Shown here one piece after another: positions 33,084-43,800 of a stretch of 64,000 nucleotides of DNA. How positions within the stretch are numbered: the first letter of the stretch is position 1; every line of letters begins with the position of its first letter. Where the stretch lies: assembly GCF_003347605.1 (NCBI RefSeq), contig NZ_QDFZ01000001.1, forward strand, positions 310,001 through 374,000, read 5' to 3'. Position numbers and translations under genes: made by a program. Origin of the DNA: Chryseobacterium sp. KLBC 52 (GTDB lineage Bacteria; Bacteroidota; Bacteroidia; Flavobacteriales; Weeksellaceae). The notes beneath the pieces were generated by a model that did no database searches, had not been told where the DNA came from, and saw only the letters and a list, made by a program, of their open reading frames with translations.

Positions 33084-35486
33084 TTATACAGAAGTTAATG
33101 TGGAATGTTCATGTACAAAACTTTCTAATAATTCTACTGCTTTGTCATTACCTCCGGCAAGGGTAAATGTATTTCTGACTTCCTGAGCTGCGATTCTGTA
33201 TTTTGGATTCTCTAATAATTCAAAAACGGTTTCACGAAGGGCATCTACACGAAGTCTTTTGTATCGGATGCTGATTCCGCAACCTGCCTGCTCAATCAGT
33301 TTTGCAATATGGAAGTGGTCATACGCAATAGGAGTGATCAACATCGGTAAACCGTTACGGAAAGTATCGTTTACTGTATTGAAACCACCGTGGCAAATTA
33401 CCATATCCATTTGCTGCATCACTGCCGATTGTGGCACAAAGCTGTTCACAATAAAGTTGTCCGGCCATTCTTCAAAGATTTCCGGTGGAGTAGCAGCAAT
33501 TACTGTTACGGGCTGATCTTTAAATGCAGCGATGATTTTTTCGAAGAAAGCTTTTCTGATATCTACGAGCAGCGTTCCCAATGATACAAAGATCTTTGGA
33601 GTGGTAGAAGCGTTTAATTTATCCCAGTCAAATGGAGCGTCGTTCGGACGGCCTTTTACCGGACCTACAAATTTCATATGAGATGGAACGGTTTCAAAAC
33701 CAGCGAAGGCCTGAGAGGTAAACACCATATTCAGTTTGTGAGAATGGATGTAAATACCTTCCTCATGAATGCCTACTTCTTTCTGAAGATCTTTGATGAG
33801 GTTTTGCTGCCATTCCCAGATTTTAGGGGCACTTTTTTCGGTATCTCCCATCACATCCGGTGGAACAGGTGTTGTTGTTACACAAGGAATATGATGTTTA
33901 TGAGCGAAAAGAGCACCTCCGAAAGTGATACAGTCGTTCACGATCACATCCGGCATCCAGCTTTCTGTCAGTCTCGTTAATCCCGGCATCATCATTTTAG
34001 CAAAAGGAACATAGGTCTCTTCCAGTGCCAGTTTCATTACTTCAGGTCCGGAGCATGCAGGTCCGTCATCCTGTCTTTTCAAAATACGGGCGATTTCCTC
34101 CTGATACGGAATAAGATCTTCTTCAGGATAGAAATAAGAACCTCCTTCAGGGATATGTTTGCTGTCTAAAGGCGTAATTCCGAACCATTTTACTTCATGT
34201 CCGCGGGCAATCAGACTTGCTCCCACACTTAAAGTAGGGCTTACATGTCCGAAAAACGGAGGAACAACGAATAAAAACTTAGATGGTTTTTCAGGTTTTG
34301 AAGCCTTTGATAGAGCTTGTTCCAATAAGGTAGCTGCTGTAGCTGAGCCTCCTGCTTCCACAAAAGACTGACCTACTTTCTGGGCTGCTTCACGGTAGCC
34401 CGGAGTATTTAAAATCTGCTGTACGGCTTCTCTCAGGTGATTGGCTTTAAATCGGTTAAAATTCAGACGTTCACCCGCTTCTGTACGCACTACACGGCCT
34501 GCAACGTGCGACTGGTCATACGCAATCGGAATCACCACCAAAGGAATACCATTGGATAATGTTTCAGAAACGGTATTATGGCCGCCATGGCAAACTACAC
34601 CATCCAGATGAGGCAGCAGATCCAGCTGAGGAACTTGTTGATACACTATGAAGTTATCCGGCCATTGCTCAAAAAGCTGTGGGTCAGAAACGACTACAAC
34701 GGTTAAATCTTCATCTTTAAAAGCATCGATTACCTTTTGGAAAAATGCCTTTTTATGATCGTGATCGAAGGTTGTACCAATACTTACCAGTATCTTTTTA
34801 TTGTTTTTGCTTTTTAATTTCTCCCAGTCGAATTCACATGAAACACGTCTTTCCGTAAGAACCGGCCCTGTGAATTGATATTGAGACGGGAGATCCTCCA
34901 TTTCCCCAAAGAAATAACTGGACGTCAGAACCAATGTCAATAGATCTGAGGTTGCCAGAGAGCGTTCTTCCTGAAACCCAAGTTCTTTCTGCAAATCGAT
35001 AATTTGATTGACTTCCCATTCGTGTACTTTCGGAAGTTCATTCATGATTTTGATGGCTGCCGGAGCGGTAACGGAAGTGGCATAAGGAATTCCAAGTATT
35101 TTGGCTGCAACCGGGGCGGCAAATAACTGATGATCCCCGATAATCAAATCGGGCTGCTCTATTTTTAATAAAGAAACAATACCGTTATAGCAATGTCTGT
35201 TCAGCGGGATAAGAACCTCTTCGTACAGGAACTTAACGCTGTCTATACCATACACTACTTTTTTGGAAATAATATCGAGATATTGTTCACTTTCTTTCTT
35301 TTCTTCGTCGGTCTGATCATATTGAATCAGTAATAATTTTCCTCCCTCGGGAAGTTTAGCCTCTAAAGTAGGGTCAAGGCTGATCCAGGCTACTTCATGC
35401 CCTCTTTCCAGCAGGGTAGCACCGATGCTTAAGGTAGGGTTGACATGACCTGTCAGTGGTGGAACTATAAATGCAAATTTAGCCAT
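33084..35486 (-). CDS. Tandem-fused GT1 (MGT/UGT-like) glycosyltransferase
   Basis: An 800-residue protein made of two complete GT1 glycosyltransferases in a row. Each opens with a VPPxxGHVxPTLSxGAxL block (residue about 8 and about 409) and carries a C-terminal nucleotide-sugar motif (CHGGHNTVSETLSNGIP about residue 300, CHGGFNTVNDTFRNGLP about residue 692). Single-domain family members are about 400 residues. They are normally GT-B fold enzymes that glycosylate small hydrophobic acceptors such as macrolides, carotenoids or sterols. The two halves diverge enough to have different roles, so two sugars might be added. It overlaps the hydrolase gene by 8 bases. Confidence 0.85.
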   Translation of the reverse strand: MAKFAFIVPPLTGHVNPTLSIGATLLERGHEVAWISLDPTLEAKLPEGGKLLLIQYDQTDEEKKESEQYLDIISKKVVYGIDSVKFLYEEVLIPLNRHCYNGIVSLLKIEQPDLIIGDHQLFAAPVAAKILGIPYATSVTAPAAIKIMNELPKVHEWEVNQIIDLQKELGFQEERSLATSDLLTLVLTSSYFFGEMEDLPSQYQFTGPVLTERRVSCEFDWEKLKSKNNKKILVSIGTTFDHDHKKAFFQKVIDAFKDEDLTVVVVSDPQLFEQWPDNFIVYQQVPQLDLLPHLDGVVCHGGHNTVSETLSNGIPLVVIPIAYDQSHVAGRVVRTEAGERLNFNRFKANHLREAVQQILNTPGYREAAQKVGQSFVEAGGSATAATLLEQALSKASKPEKPSKFLFVVPPFFGHVSPTLSVGASLIARGHEVKWFGITPLDSKHIPEGGSYFYPEEDLIPYQEEIARILKRQDDGPACSGPEVMKLALEETYVPFAKMMMPGLTRLTESWMPDVIVNDCITFGGALFAHKHHIPCVTTTPVPPDVMGDTEKSAPKIWEWQQNLIKDLQKEVGIHEEGIYIHSHKLNMVFTSQAFAGFETVPSHMKFVGPVKGRPNDAPFDWDKLNASTTPKIFVSLGTLLVDIRKAFFEKIIAAFKDQPVTVIAATPPEIFEEWPDNFIVNSFVPQSAVMQQMDMVICHGGFNTVNDTFRNGLPMLITPIAYDHFHIAKLIEQAGCGISIRYKRLRVDALRETVFELLENPKYRIAAQEVRNTFTLAGGNDKAVELLESFVHEHSTLTSV

Positions 35487-36261
35487 GGTTTTGTGTTAAA
35501 ATTTTAGATAAAAATTGAGCGATCGTTTCAGCGATGAGCTGAGGTTCCTGAATCGGAATATTATGATCACCCGGAATTAATTCGAGTTCAGACTGGCTGA
35601 TTTGAGATTGCAGCCACTCACCGGTAGGTCTGCAATTGGAATCAGCGCCATAAAGCAATAGAGTGGAAGCCGTCAGTTTGCTGAAATCGGTTTCACCCAG
35701 GAAATATTTTTCCTTAATCATATCTGCTTTAATGGTGGTCTGATTAAACAGAAATTCATACATACGGTGGTTCTTTTCCATTTGTCTTTTGCCCATCTGT
35801 ACTTTGGTAGTATCTGTAAAGTTGGCTACGTAATGCTCAAGAAATTCTTTGCTGTATTCATCAATGATGTTACGGGCTTTTTCGTCCTGAGGATCCGGAG
35901 CTTCCGTCACTACAAGCTGATTTACGCGGTCAGGATATTCTAATGCTGTTTTTAATGCAATAAGACCTCCGAAGCTATAGCCGACAAGGTGTACATTTTC
36001 CAGTTGAAGGTGATCTATTAAACCTATTAAATCGGATGACATATTGTCAAGGTCGTACCCATCCAGAAAGCGTTCACTCATACCGTGGCTCTTCAGATCG
36101 TACATCACCACGTGGAAATGCTTGGCCAGAACCGGTGCAATATTAAAATAATAAATGGACAGGTTACTGAACATACCGTGGATGAGTACCACGGTTTGTT
36201 CGGCTCCTTTGTTGAGTTCCTGTATATGAACTTGTCTGTTATTGACAGTGATTATTGGCAT
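35479..36261 (-). CDS. Alpha/beta hydrolase, possible thioesterase of the cluster
   Basis: A 260-residue alpha/beta hydrolase with nucleophile elbow GYSFGG (Ser96), oxyanion region HGMFSN and catalytic His in PGDHNIP near residue 235. Its position directly after the ACP gene (10-base overlap) suggests it releases or edits the chain made by the megasynthases, but esterase activity on the final product is equally possible. Confidence 0.78.
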   Translation of the reverse strand: MPIITVNNRQVHIQELNKGAEQTVVLIHGMFSNLSIYYFNIAPVLAKHFHVVMYDLKSHGMSERFLDGYDLDNMSSDLIGLIDHLQLENVHLVGYSFGGLIALKTALEYPDRVNQLVVTEAPDPQDEKARNIIDEYSKEFLEHYVANFTDTTKVQMGKRQMEKNHRMYEFLFNQTTIKADMIKEKYFLGETDFSKLTASTLLLYGADSNCRPTGEWLQSQISQSELELIPGDHNIPIQEPQLIAETIAQFLSKILTQNHG

Positions 36262-36524
36262 TCGTAGATATAATTGATGATCATACTAAGGTCAAGATTA
36301 ATCAGCTGGTCAAGATCCATAGATGATAACCAACCTGTAAAGTCGATCTGATCGCCAAAATGCGCCTTGATCTTTTCAGAGAAAGAGACAATCTCAATGC
36401 TGTCCATTTCAAGATCTTTGGTGAATGAACTTTCAGGAGTAATATCCATCTCTTCTACAAATTCAGCACCTATCACTTCAGTAATAAAACCTTTTAATAA
36501 AGTAAAAAGTTCTTCGTGGTTCAT
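36252..36524 (-). CDS. Free-standing acyl carrier protein
   Basis: A 90-residue ACP with the phosphopantetheine-attachment motif KDLEMDSIEI (Ser42). I chose ATG 36524; an ATG at 36551 inside the preceding gene would add nine residues. The phosphopantetheinyl transferase domain of the upstream gene is the obvious activating enzyme. It probably carries the finished chain to the hydrolase or acyltransferases. Confidence 0.85.
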   Translation of the reverse strand: MNHEELFTLLKGFITEVIGAEFVEEMDITPESSFTKDLEMDSIEIVSFSEKIKAHFGDQIDFTGWLSSMDLDQLINLDLSMIINYIYECQ

Positions 36525-36538
36525 TTTTAATGTTGCGT

Positions 36539-39500
36539 TTACAGTGTCCATCCGATAATATAATTTTTATGTTTAATAGTTTTGATTTCAATGTTGTTGA
36601 TCCACAAGTGATCATCTTTTATCATTTCGACTTCGAAGGCTTTAGGATTTCCTTTCAGTCCTGTTCCCAGAAACTTTCCGTAAGCTTCCTTGGCTACCCA
36701 GAAACGGGTGGTCCATTCCGCCTGATCTCTGTATTTTAATAGGGTTAATTCTTTGTCGGTAAATACCATGTCATAGAATCCTGAACTGCGTTCTTCCATC
36801 AGTTCCATATCAATTCCTACAGATTTTCCATATCTCGCAATCCCAACGGCTTCTTTTCCTTTGTGAGCTAAAGAAATATGGATGTCTTCTGTAAAATCAC
36901 TGATGAGGTAAGGTTTTCCCACTTCATCGGAACGGATTTCAAAAGTGATCGGGAAGCAGGCATGATTTTTTTCCTGACGAAGAAGGTTTCTTACGGCGTC
37001 TTTCACCGCCACACGGCTTACCATCCAATTTTTCTTTTTGTTAGGTAACAATTGCTGGTGATGCTGTTTTTCTGTTTGGTTGAAATATCTTTTCAGGATA
37101 AAATCCCATGAAGCAACTCTGGTGTAGGCCTGATGGAAGAAGAAAACTTCAGGAGCAATCTCTTCCGAAAGGCGGTTGTGCAGCGGTGACATGGAAACAT
37201 TCCATAAAGCGGCATCAATTTCCAGTCTTCTGTTCTGCCAGCCCGTAATGGCGCACCATACTTTTCCGTCTCTTTTCAGGATGATATCTGCGATGGCAAA
37301 TTCATCATTAAGCTCGGTCAGCATACAGGTACATTCAAAAATACCTTCCTGGTCATGCATATCTCCGAAGAATTCAATATCTCTGATTTTTACAGGGAAT
37401 GCAATACGGTCTTTCACCAACGTAAGCTGTAGCCAAAGCCCGAATAACTGTCCTGCATTGTCTAATAGAGAACCTTTACCACCATTTCCTTTTATTTTTC
37501 CGATAATTCCTTTGTCTCCAACGGCTGAAACTTCTGTAATTCCCTGATATTTGTCTCCATGGAACATGTGCATGTCATAGATTTCTTCAGGGGTTCTTTC
37601 GATAGGTAAAAGATTACCGATGGAAATATTGAAATCAGGGGTTGGAACAGGACCCGATTTTAAAACCACTTCTGCGTTGGCAAAATTCTCAATATCGAGA
37701 TAAGCATGATTTTGTGAGCGCCATTCTCCTTTGACTGTTTTTTCGAAAGGTTTGGCCAAATTCATCCATTGGAATACACTTACATTCATGATTTTATGGA
37801 CCAGTGTTCCCGGAATTTCTGCTTCTGCAATTTCTGCTAATTGCTCAAAAATCATCGTCATCGGAATAACCGGTTCCATATCTGCTACATGAGCCCATCC
37901 TTTAGGCTGTCTCAATAAACTGTGGTCGATCAGGTAAGGGTGACTCTCCAGTGTTACGTACAGATCTTTTGTAAAGGTTGTACTTCTTACGGGTTGTGAA
38001 GCTGCAGGAGCTACAGGTGCAGGTCTTTGGATGGTGATTTCCGGACGGTTCTGGAATAATGTCAATACTTCTTCCTGCATACGGATCATATCTGCAACGT
38101 TGTCCTGAAATGCCTGTACCAGCGGATGACCACTTTTTGCAGTCGCAACGGAAGAGGCAGTATATTGTTTTGGCGCGTCAAAAGACTGAGCCAACGCTTT
38201 CACTTCTTTAAAATTACGGATGATAGGTGAACCTAATTCCAGTTTAATTCCTTTTTGTGATGATCTTTTCGAATGATTTTGAATCTCTAAAAAGTCCAGA
38301 GCAATCGTTTTTCCCTCTACAAATAAAGAAGCCACTACACGCTGCAACTGAGCTAATGCGGAACGGGTCGGAACGCTGGAAGCGATGGTACTGAAAGCTT
38401 TTCCCTTCAAAGTATCATCGATAAATCCAATCAGACCGCCAGTTCCTACCTGAATGAAGACTCTTGCGCCTTCTTCGTATAATTTGTCGGTCAGTTCACG
38501 GAAGCGGACAGGTTCTACCAAATGCTCGGCACTCAGTTTTCTGATCGCTGCCTGATCTGCAGGATAAGGTTCTAGTGTTGTGGCAGACCACAATGGAATT
38601 TTCGTCTGCTGGAACTGTGCTTTTTCCATTCCTGCAAGGATCACATCCAGTTTATCAGCGATAAAAGGAGAGTGGAATCCTGACTGGAACGGCAATACCT
38701 GATGGAAGATCTGTTTTGCTTTTAACAAAGGAACCAATTCATCCAGAGCGGCATTGCTTCCACAAAGAATCACCTGATTAGGGCAGTTGTCGTTGGAAAC
38801 ATAAAGGTTTGAAATTTCTGCAATAAAAGGTTTTATCACCTCAATTCCGGCTCCTATAGCGATGAACTTGGAATCTTTTAATTCAAAAGTTTCAGGATTC
38901 AGTACATCAATTAAGGCTTTTACAGAATTGGCTTCCGCTAATTCCGAAGAGTAACCTGCCAGCCATTCTCCTAAACTGTGTCCCGCATTCATATCCGGAA
39001 TAATTCCCAGCTTTTTCAGTGAATTATCAAGGATACTGCAGTTGTTGAAAATGTTTAAGGCATCGGTTAAAAGACCTTCACCTTCTGTTTCGATAGGTGC
39101 TGTTAGCCCAAAATAACGGCTTACCGTTTCTACTTCACCTTTTGCCAGTCCATCTAATCCTGGAAATACAAAGGCTACTTTACCACCATCTTTTAATAAT
39201 GGAGTAGAAGTGTACCAGATATCCTGTTTGTTTTTCCACGTAATATTTTTGGAAACAATTTTAATGGCTTTTTCCAGTCTTGCAGGCGTTGGATCAAATA
39301 TCGCAACCCTGAAATCTCCTTCACCAATGGTTGTTTCATTATTTTGTAAAGCTGAAAGCAGTTCTTCATGGGTGGGTCTTGCCAATATCAATACCTGGTC
39401 TTTTTTCGGCATATCATAGCCTTCCAGAACAACGTGGGCGTTGATACCTCCGAATCCGAAAGCATTCACTGCCGCTACTTTTGGAAGCCCTGTTTTTGAC

Positions 39501-40789
39501 CAGTTCTTGGCTTCCTGTACAGGCTCAAACCTTGTATTCTGCATCTCCGAAGTCGGATTCTCGCAATATAAGGTCGGTGGCAAAGTATCGTGATGTAATG
39601 CTAAACAGGTTTTAATTAATCCTGCAATTCCGGCAGCCGGCATAGCATGCCCGATATTAGACTTTACAGATCCAATACCTGCAGCCGGAGCTGTTTCTTC
39701 TTTTCCGAAGAATTGGGCTAAGGTCTGAAGCTCTGTTTTATCTCCAAGGGGTGTTCCTGTGCCATGAGCTTCAAGATATCCCACTTTGTTTTTATCTAAA
39801 TCAGCATTAATCCATGCCTGTTCTAAAGCCTTTAACTGGCCTTTTACAGATGGGCTCATCACGCTGGTTCCGGTACCGTCACTGCTTACACCCACCCCTT
39901 TGATCACAGCATAGATTTTGTCCTGATCACGAACAGCATCTTCCAGTCTTTTTAACACCACGAAACCACAACCTTCGCCGATTAACAGACCGTCAGCATC
40001 CATACTGAACGGCTTGATCTGCTGTTGGCGGGACATAGCTCCCAGTTGGGCAAAAATACTCCAGAAAGCAGCGTTCTGTCCTGTGTGTACGCCTCCTGCG
40101 ATCATGATATCGGAACGACCTCTCTGAAGTTCCTGTACGGCATGATCTACAGCAATCAAAGCAGAAGCACAGGCGGCATCTACAGTGAATGCAGCGCCTC
40201 CTAAATTGAAGCGGTTGGCTACAAGAGAGGCAACAAGATTGGGAATTAATCCCATGGCGGTATCAGCAGCAAAACGTCCTTTACGCTGTTGAAAAGCATG
40301 TTTTACTTTTTCAATATCTGCAGAAGAAACCTGAGGTAGTAACTCTTGTAACAATGAATAAATCTGTTCTCCGGTTCTTACAATTTCAATCGCTCGGGTA
40401 GCACCCGGACCTGTGTAGTTTCCTTTACCGATAATGATTCCCGTTTTTTCAAGGGAAATATTCTTTTGAAATACGCCCGCATCTTCCAGTGCTTTCTGTA
40501 CCAGATCAAGGGTAAGCAAATGGTCAGGTTCCGTTCCTTCAACAGCCAATGGCAGAATACCAAAGGCGGTAGGATCGAAGGTGTAATCAGGGATAAATCC
40601 TCCACGCTGACAGTAAAAACGGTCAACGGGACTTGTGGCATCACTGAAATGAACCGGATCTATCCGATCCGCCGGAGCGAGTTCGGTAGAATCGACTTTA
40701 TTGACAATATTCTGCCAAAAAGTGCTGGCATCCTGTGCCCCGGGAAAGACACAGGATAGACCAATTACAGCAACATCTGTTTTTTTCAT
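36539..40789 (-). CDS. KS-AT-DH-phosphopantetheinyl transferase megasynthase
   Basis: A 1416-residue polyketide/PUFA-type synthase. The ketosynthase (about 1-455) has the full triad Cys207 (DAACAS), His342 (EAHGTGT) and His381 (SNIGHAMPAAG). The acyltransferase-like domain (about 525-850) contains AGHSLGEW and SGFHSP. A hot-dog dehydratase-like region follows (about 945-1200) with HPYLIDHSLL and an LLDNAGQLFG block. The C-terminus (about 1220-1416) is a Sfp-type 4'-phosphopantetheinyl transferase: VGIDMELMEE and WVAKEAYGKFLG. There is no internal ACP. The gene ends next to the free ACP and begins 18 bases after the larger synthase. The PfaC and PfaE roles of PUFA synthases seem merged here, with an AT in place of the usual KS/CLF pair. 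Confidence 0.85.
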   Translation of the reverse strand: MKKTDVAVIGLSCVFPGAQDASTFWQNIVNKVDSTELAPADRIDPVHFSDATSPVDRFYCQRGGFIPDYTFDPTAFGILPLAVEGTEPDHLLTLDLVQKALEDAGVFQKNISLEKTGIIIGKGNYTGPGATRAIEIVRTGEQIYSLLQELLPQVSSADIEKVKHAFQQRKGRFAADTAMGLIPNLVASLVANRFNLGGAAFTVDAACASALIAVDHAVQELQRGRSDIMIAGGVHTGQNAAFWSIFAQLGAMSRQQQIKPFSMDADGLLIGEGCGFVVLKRLEDAVRDQDKIYAVIKGVGVSSDGTGTSVMSPSVKGQLKALEQAWINADLDKNKVGYLEAHGTGTPLGDKTELQTLAQFFGKEETAPAAGIGSVKSNIGHAMPAAGIAGLIKTCLALHHDTLPPTLYCENPTSEMQNTRFEPVQEAKNWSKTGLPKVAAVNAFGFGGINAHVVLEGYDMPKKDQVLILARPTHEELLSALQNNETTIGEGDFRVAIFDPTPARLEKAIKIVSKNITWKNKQDIWYTSTPLLKDGGKVAFVFPGLDGLAKGEVETVSRYFGLTAPIETEGEGLLTDALNIFNNCSILDNSLKKLGIIPDMNAGHSLGEWLAGYSSELAEANSVKALIDVLNPETFELKDSKFIAIGAGIEVIKPFIAEISNLYVSNDNCPNQVILCGSNAALDELVPLLKAKQIFHQVLPFQSGFHSPFIADKLDVILAGMEKAQFQQTKIPLWSATTLEPYPADQAAIRKLSAEHLVEPVRFRELTDKLYEEGARVFIQVGTGGLIGFIDDTLKGKAFSTIASSVPTRSALAQLQRVVASLFVEGKTIALDFLEIQNHSKRSSQKGIKLELGSPIIRNFKEVKALAQSFDAPKQYTASSVATAKSGHPLVQAFQDNVADMIRMQEEVLTLFQNRPEITIQRPAPVAPAASQPVRSTTFTKDLYVTLESHPYLIDHSLLRQPKGWAHVADMEPVIPMTMIFEQLAEIAEAEIPGTLVHKIMNVSVFQWMNLAKPFEKTVKGEWRSQNHAYLDIENFANAEVVLKSGPVPTPDFNISIGNLLPIERTPEEIYDMHMFHGDKYQGITEVSAVGDKGIIGKIKGNGGKGSLLDNAGQLFGLWLQLTLVKDRIAFPVKIRDIEFFGDMHDQEGIFECTCMLTELNDEFAIADIILKRDGKVWCAITGWQNRRLEIDAALWNVSMSPLHNRLSEEIAPEVFFFHQAYTRVASWDFILKRYFNQTEKQHHQQLLPNKKKNWMVSRVAVKDAVRNLLRQEKNHACFPITFEIRSDEVGKPYLISDFTEDIHISLAHKGKEAVGIARYGKSVGIDMELMEERSSGFYDMVFTDKELTLLKYRDQAEWTTRFWVAKEAYGKFLGTGLKGNPKAFEVEMIKDDHLWINNIEIKTIKHKNYIIGWTL

Positions 40790-40807
40790 ATTGAGTTTAT
40801 GCAGTGT

Positions 40808-43800
40808 TTACCAATTATTTCCTGACATGATCAGCACCTGGCTTTCCGTTCCGTATTTTATCTCGTTAAGGAAGATTTCTTTTCCTTCATCCAATGAAAT
40901 CATGGAAATACCTCTGCGCTCATATTCTGATTCCAGGGTGGAAGAAACCATTCCGGCACCTTTCCATGGTCCCCAGTTGATAGAGATTACTTTTCCTTTT
41001 AATCTTTTATTTAAAGCATTCGCGTAATCATCCAGTACGCTGTTGGCTGCAGCATAATCTGTCTGGCCTTTGTTACCGTATACGGAAGCGATACTTGAGA
41101 ACAATACTACAAACTGACAGTCTGAACGAAGCTGTTCTGCCAATACACGAAGGGGTTTTACTTTGGTATCAAATACACGTCCGAAAGAGCTTGTCGTTTT
41201 TTGTTTGAATAATTTATCTTCTAAAAGACCTGCTCCATGGATTACTCCATCCAGGCGGTTGTATTTCTCATAGATACTGCTGATCAGACTGCTTAATCCT
41301 TCTTCGTCACAAAGATCTAATGATTGGTAGATGATGGTATTTCCAAGCGCTTCCATATCACGGATGGTGCGAAGGATCTGATTGTTTTTGAAAATCTTCG
41401 TCGTTTCTTTTTCTATTTCTGAAGGAGATGTGAATTGGCCTGACTTGATCAGGAATCCTCTGATATCCTCTTTGGCTTTCATGCTTTCAAAGTCTTTAGC
41501 CGAAAGTTCGTTTCTTGGGTCTGCGGATCTTCCTACCAGAATATAAGTACAAGGATAGGCCTGAGACATGTGTTTTACCAACTCGGCAGTGATTCCCTGC
41601 GCGCCTCCCAATACCAAAACCACAGATTTCTGATCTAACTGGATATGAGCTTCATTCAAGCTTGTTGATAATGGAGAAGGGATGATGTCTACCTGATGTC
41701 TCTGATCGTTTTTATAAATCACTTCAGCAGGTTTATCGTTGGTAAGAATCTCTTTTAAAGCGATTTCAGCAATCTGATCTACTTCCTGAGGGGTGCTCAG
41801 GCTGATTAATCTACAAGTTGTATTATCAAATTCTCTGGCTAGACTTTTGAAAAGTCCAGGATATCCCTGATGATGACGTAATACGCTTGCATCTGTAATT
41901 TCCTGAAGATGTGCAGGAATATCAGAAATAAGATATACCCATTTTGCTTTATCAAAATCAAGTTTCTTGATCAGATCTACGTGATCGATAATACTTGGCT
42001 TATCAACGGCAGAGAATAGATCTAACATAATTAATCCGTCGATATTTGAAAGATCTTTATCTGTATCTACCAGCTCTACAATAGCTCCATGTTTTTCTAA
42101 CGCGTCTTTGATGGCTGAGGTTTGTTTGCTGTCATCTTGTGTAATGGCAAAGCGTTTTCCCTGTAATACTTCTGTATTTTGTATTTTAGAAGAATCTGTT
42201 GGAGTAATGTCAAAACGAAGACGTGAAAGTACATTTTGGACAGGCTCTGCAGTGTTGGTTTCTTGTGTTTCCTGAGCAGTTTCGTTGGTTTCACCATTCA
42301 TTTCGCTGATCCAGCTTGCCAAGCCACGAAGGGTTTTGATGGCCGCCAGTTTTTCCATCACATCATCAGCCTGTTCAAGGTTTTGACCAAATCCGATCTT
42401 GGTTTTAAGATCACCGATAATTTCCATACGTTTGATGGAATCTATGCTTAAATCTGCTTCCAGATCAAGGTCAAGACCTAACATTTCTTTTGGATATCCT
42501 GTTTTTTCACTTACGATATTCAGAATCGCATTTTGAAGATCTTCAAGAGAGAATGCTGGCTGAGCTTGTGATTTTGAAACTGTTGGTTCCGTTGTTTTTC
42601 CGTTTTTTTCAGTCCCAGCAGTTGATTCAGCTCCTGAAAATTCAGTAAGCCATGAAACTAATCCGCTTAACGTTTTTATTCCTGCAAGCTGTTCCATAAC
42701 GGTATCTTCATTAGCATTTCCGTTACCCAGACTTCCCAGTTCGTTACGAAGTGTTCCGATGATCTCAACTCTTTTAATAGAGTCGATACTTAAATCCGCT
42801 TCCAGGTCCATTTCCATACCCAGCATTTCCTGAGGGTATCCTGTTTTGTCGCTTACTACCTGTAATAATAAAGACTTGATATCTCTTGACGGAGCTTGCT
42901 TTACAGCAGCCACAGCTACGGGTTGCTGTTGAACAGGCTGAACCGGAATCGTAGATATAGGTTGGTGAGCAGCAGCTGGTGCTGGCGAATGGTATACAGG
43001 AGCAGGGAATGCCTGAGGATTCTGTCCCATAAAGGAAAGCATCACATCACGCTGTGCCTGTATCATTAATTTCATGCTGTTCAAATATTCCTGCAACATG
43101 CGTTCAGCAGTAGACTGAGCTTCCGTTGCGGCTGCCTGTGGTTGATGAGTAAAATTGTTCATGGGAATTGGGTTTATTAGTGGTAATGCACCGTTAGATG
43201 GCAGATTACCCGTAGTTGGGTGGGCTGTTTGCCCGTTAACACGCCAGATAGCAGGGCTTTTCTTGTAAAGCTCAGGCTGGTTAAGATCGATAATCGTAAC
43301 GCTTCTGCCGTCAAAAAGTTTATCAATGTTAAAGCTGCGGCCTGTTCCTAAATATTGTGCCAGCATACAAAGCAGATGACTGAATTTATTACGGCTGTTG
43401 TCTTCAACATATAGGGTAAGCTGATCTTTTTCAAGACAAGACTTGGTTAATCCGGTAAGTACTTTTCCTGGTCCTACTTCGATGAATATTCTTGCTCCGT
43501 CGTTGTACATTGCCTGAAGCTGTTCTACAAATCTTACAGGCTGTACCAGATGATCAGTAAGTCTTTCTTTTATTTCTGAAGGATTCGCCGGATATACTTC
43601 TGCCGTTGTATTGGACCATACAGGGATCTGCATTTCCTGGAAAGGAACGTCTTTTAATACCTCAGCATATAAATCTTTGGATTTTGCCAATAACGGGCTG
43701 TGGAAGGCACATGCAACATCCAGTTTTTTCGCAGAAATACCTTCCTGTTTAAGTACTTCCAGTAATTTATTGATAGCCCCTGTACTTCCAGCAATTACAC

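Noticed and set aside
39210..39419. Numerous plus-strand frames across the megasynthase and usher genes.
   Set aside because: They are opposite-strand shadows of long conserved domains and have no family features.
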